Assembly: GCA_054601695.1 (NCBI GenBank)
Contig: BAAHQB010000008.1
Location: 682,001 to 746,000, forward strand
Reading direction: 5' to 3'
DNA length: 64,000 bases
Origin: Amorphochlora amoebiformis
Taxonomy: Eukaryota; Cercozoa; Chlorarachniophyceae
Under the pieces are notes generated by a model. The model ran no database searches. It saw nothing but the letters and a program-made list of their open reading frames with translations, and was not told the DNA's origin. Shown here piece after piece: positions 63,961 to 64,000 of the stretch. The position numbers and the translations under genes are program-made. Within the stretch, counting starts at the first letter, position 1, and each line of letters starts with the position of its first letter.

Positions 63961-64000
63961 ACTCAAGTACAAGTAAAGGCTGATGCTAACCGTCTGATGG

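Overview
This is a gene-dense but intron-swollen stretch of a nuclear genome from a eukaryote, probably a unicellular one. I cannot name the species. All introns but three open with GT, all close with AG, and TAA and TAG are used as ordinary stops. Interstitial (CCCTAA)n/(TTAGGG)n arrays suggest a TTAGGG-type telomere. Most single open frames in the window are translations of (TA)n, (CT)n, (GA)n or (CCCTAA)n repeats. The real proteins are encoded by many small exons of about 12-130 nt. I rebuilt them by requiring an acceptor AG, a donor GT (or GC) and an unbroken reading phase at every junction.

Layout: (1) 1-9751 +, the C-terminal half of a coiled-coil golgin ending in a GRIP domain, 16 exons in the window. 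(2) 10847-15429 +, complete SEC63, 7 exons, 724 residues. (3) 16641-35390 +, a complete DEAD-box RNA helicase of the plant RH22 type with an organelle-like presequence and an RG-rich tail, 29 exons, about 765 residues. (4) 35827-42359 -, a complete homologue of the splicing-associated TLS1/C9orf78 family, 15 exons, 281 residues. (5) 42515-60843 +, a complete peroxisomal-type ABCD half transporter, 28 exons, about 645 residues, divergent from gene 4 across 155 bp. (6) 62382 onward +, the first two exons of an unrecognised gene that leaves the window. The genes have unrelated jobs (Golgi tethering, ER translocation, organellar RNA, splicing, peroxisomal import), so this is ordinary eukaryotic gene order.

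The unusual part is the introns. Many open with GTATATAT and run straight into long (TA)n. About fifteen consist wholly or partly of telomeric repeats in frame with splice signals (GTAACCCTAACCC... to ...CCCTAG). The clearest, 55488-55563, is 76 nt of nothing but telomeric repeat with GT at one end and AG at the other. Inside these introns a conserved element, about 205 bp when full length, recurs about ten times and always abuts telomeric repeat on its ATCTGATCC side. At several loci the end of an exon and its splice site have been copied in tandem 2-8 times along with the neighbouring (TA)n. Two telomeric introns appear to use GC donors, and one helicase exon runs into about 290 bp of (CT)n with no GT donor.
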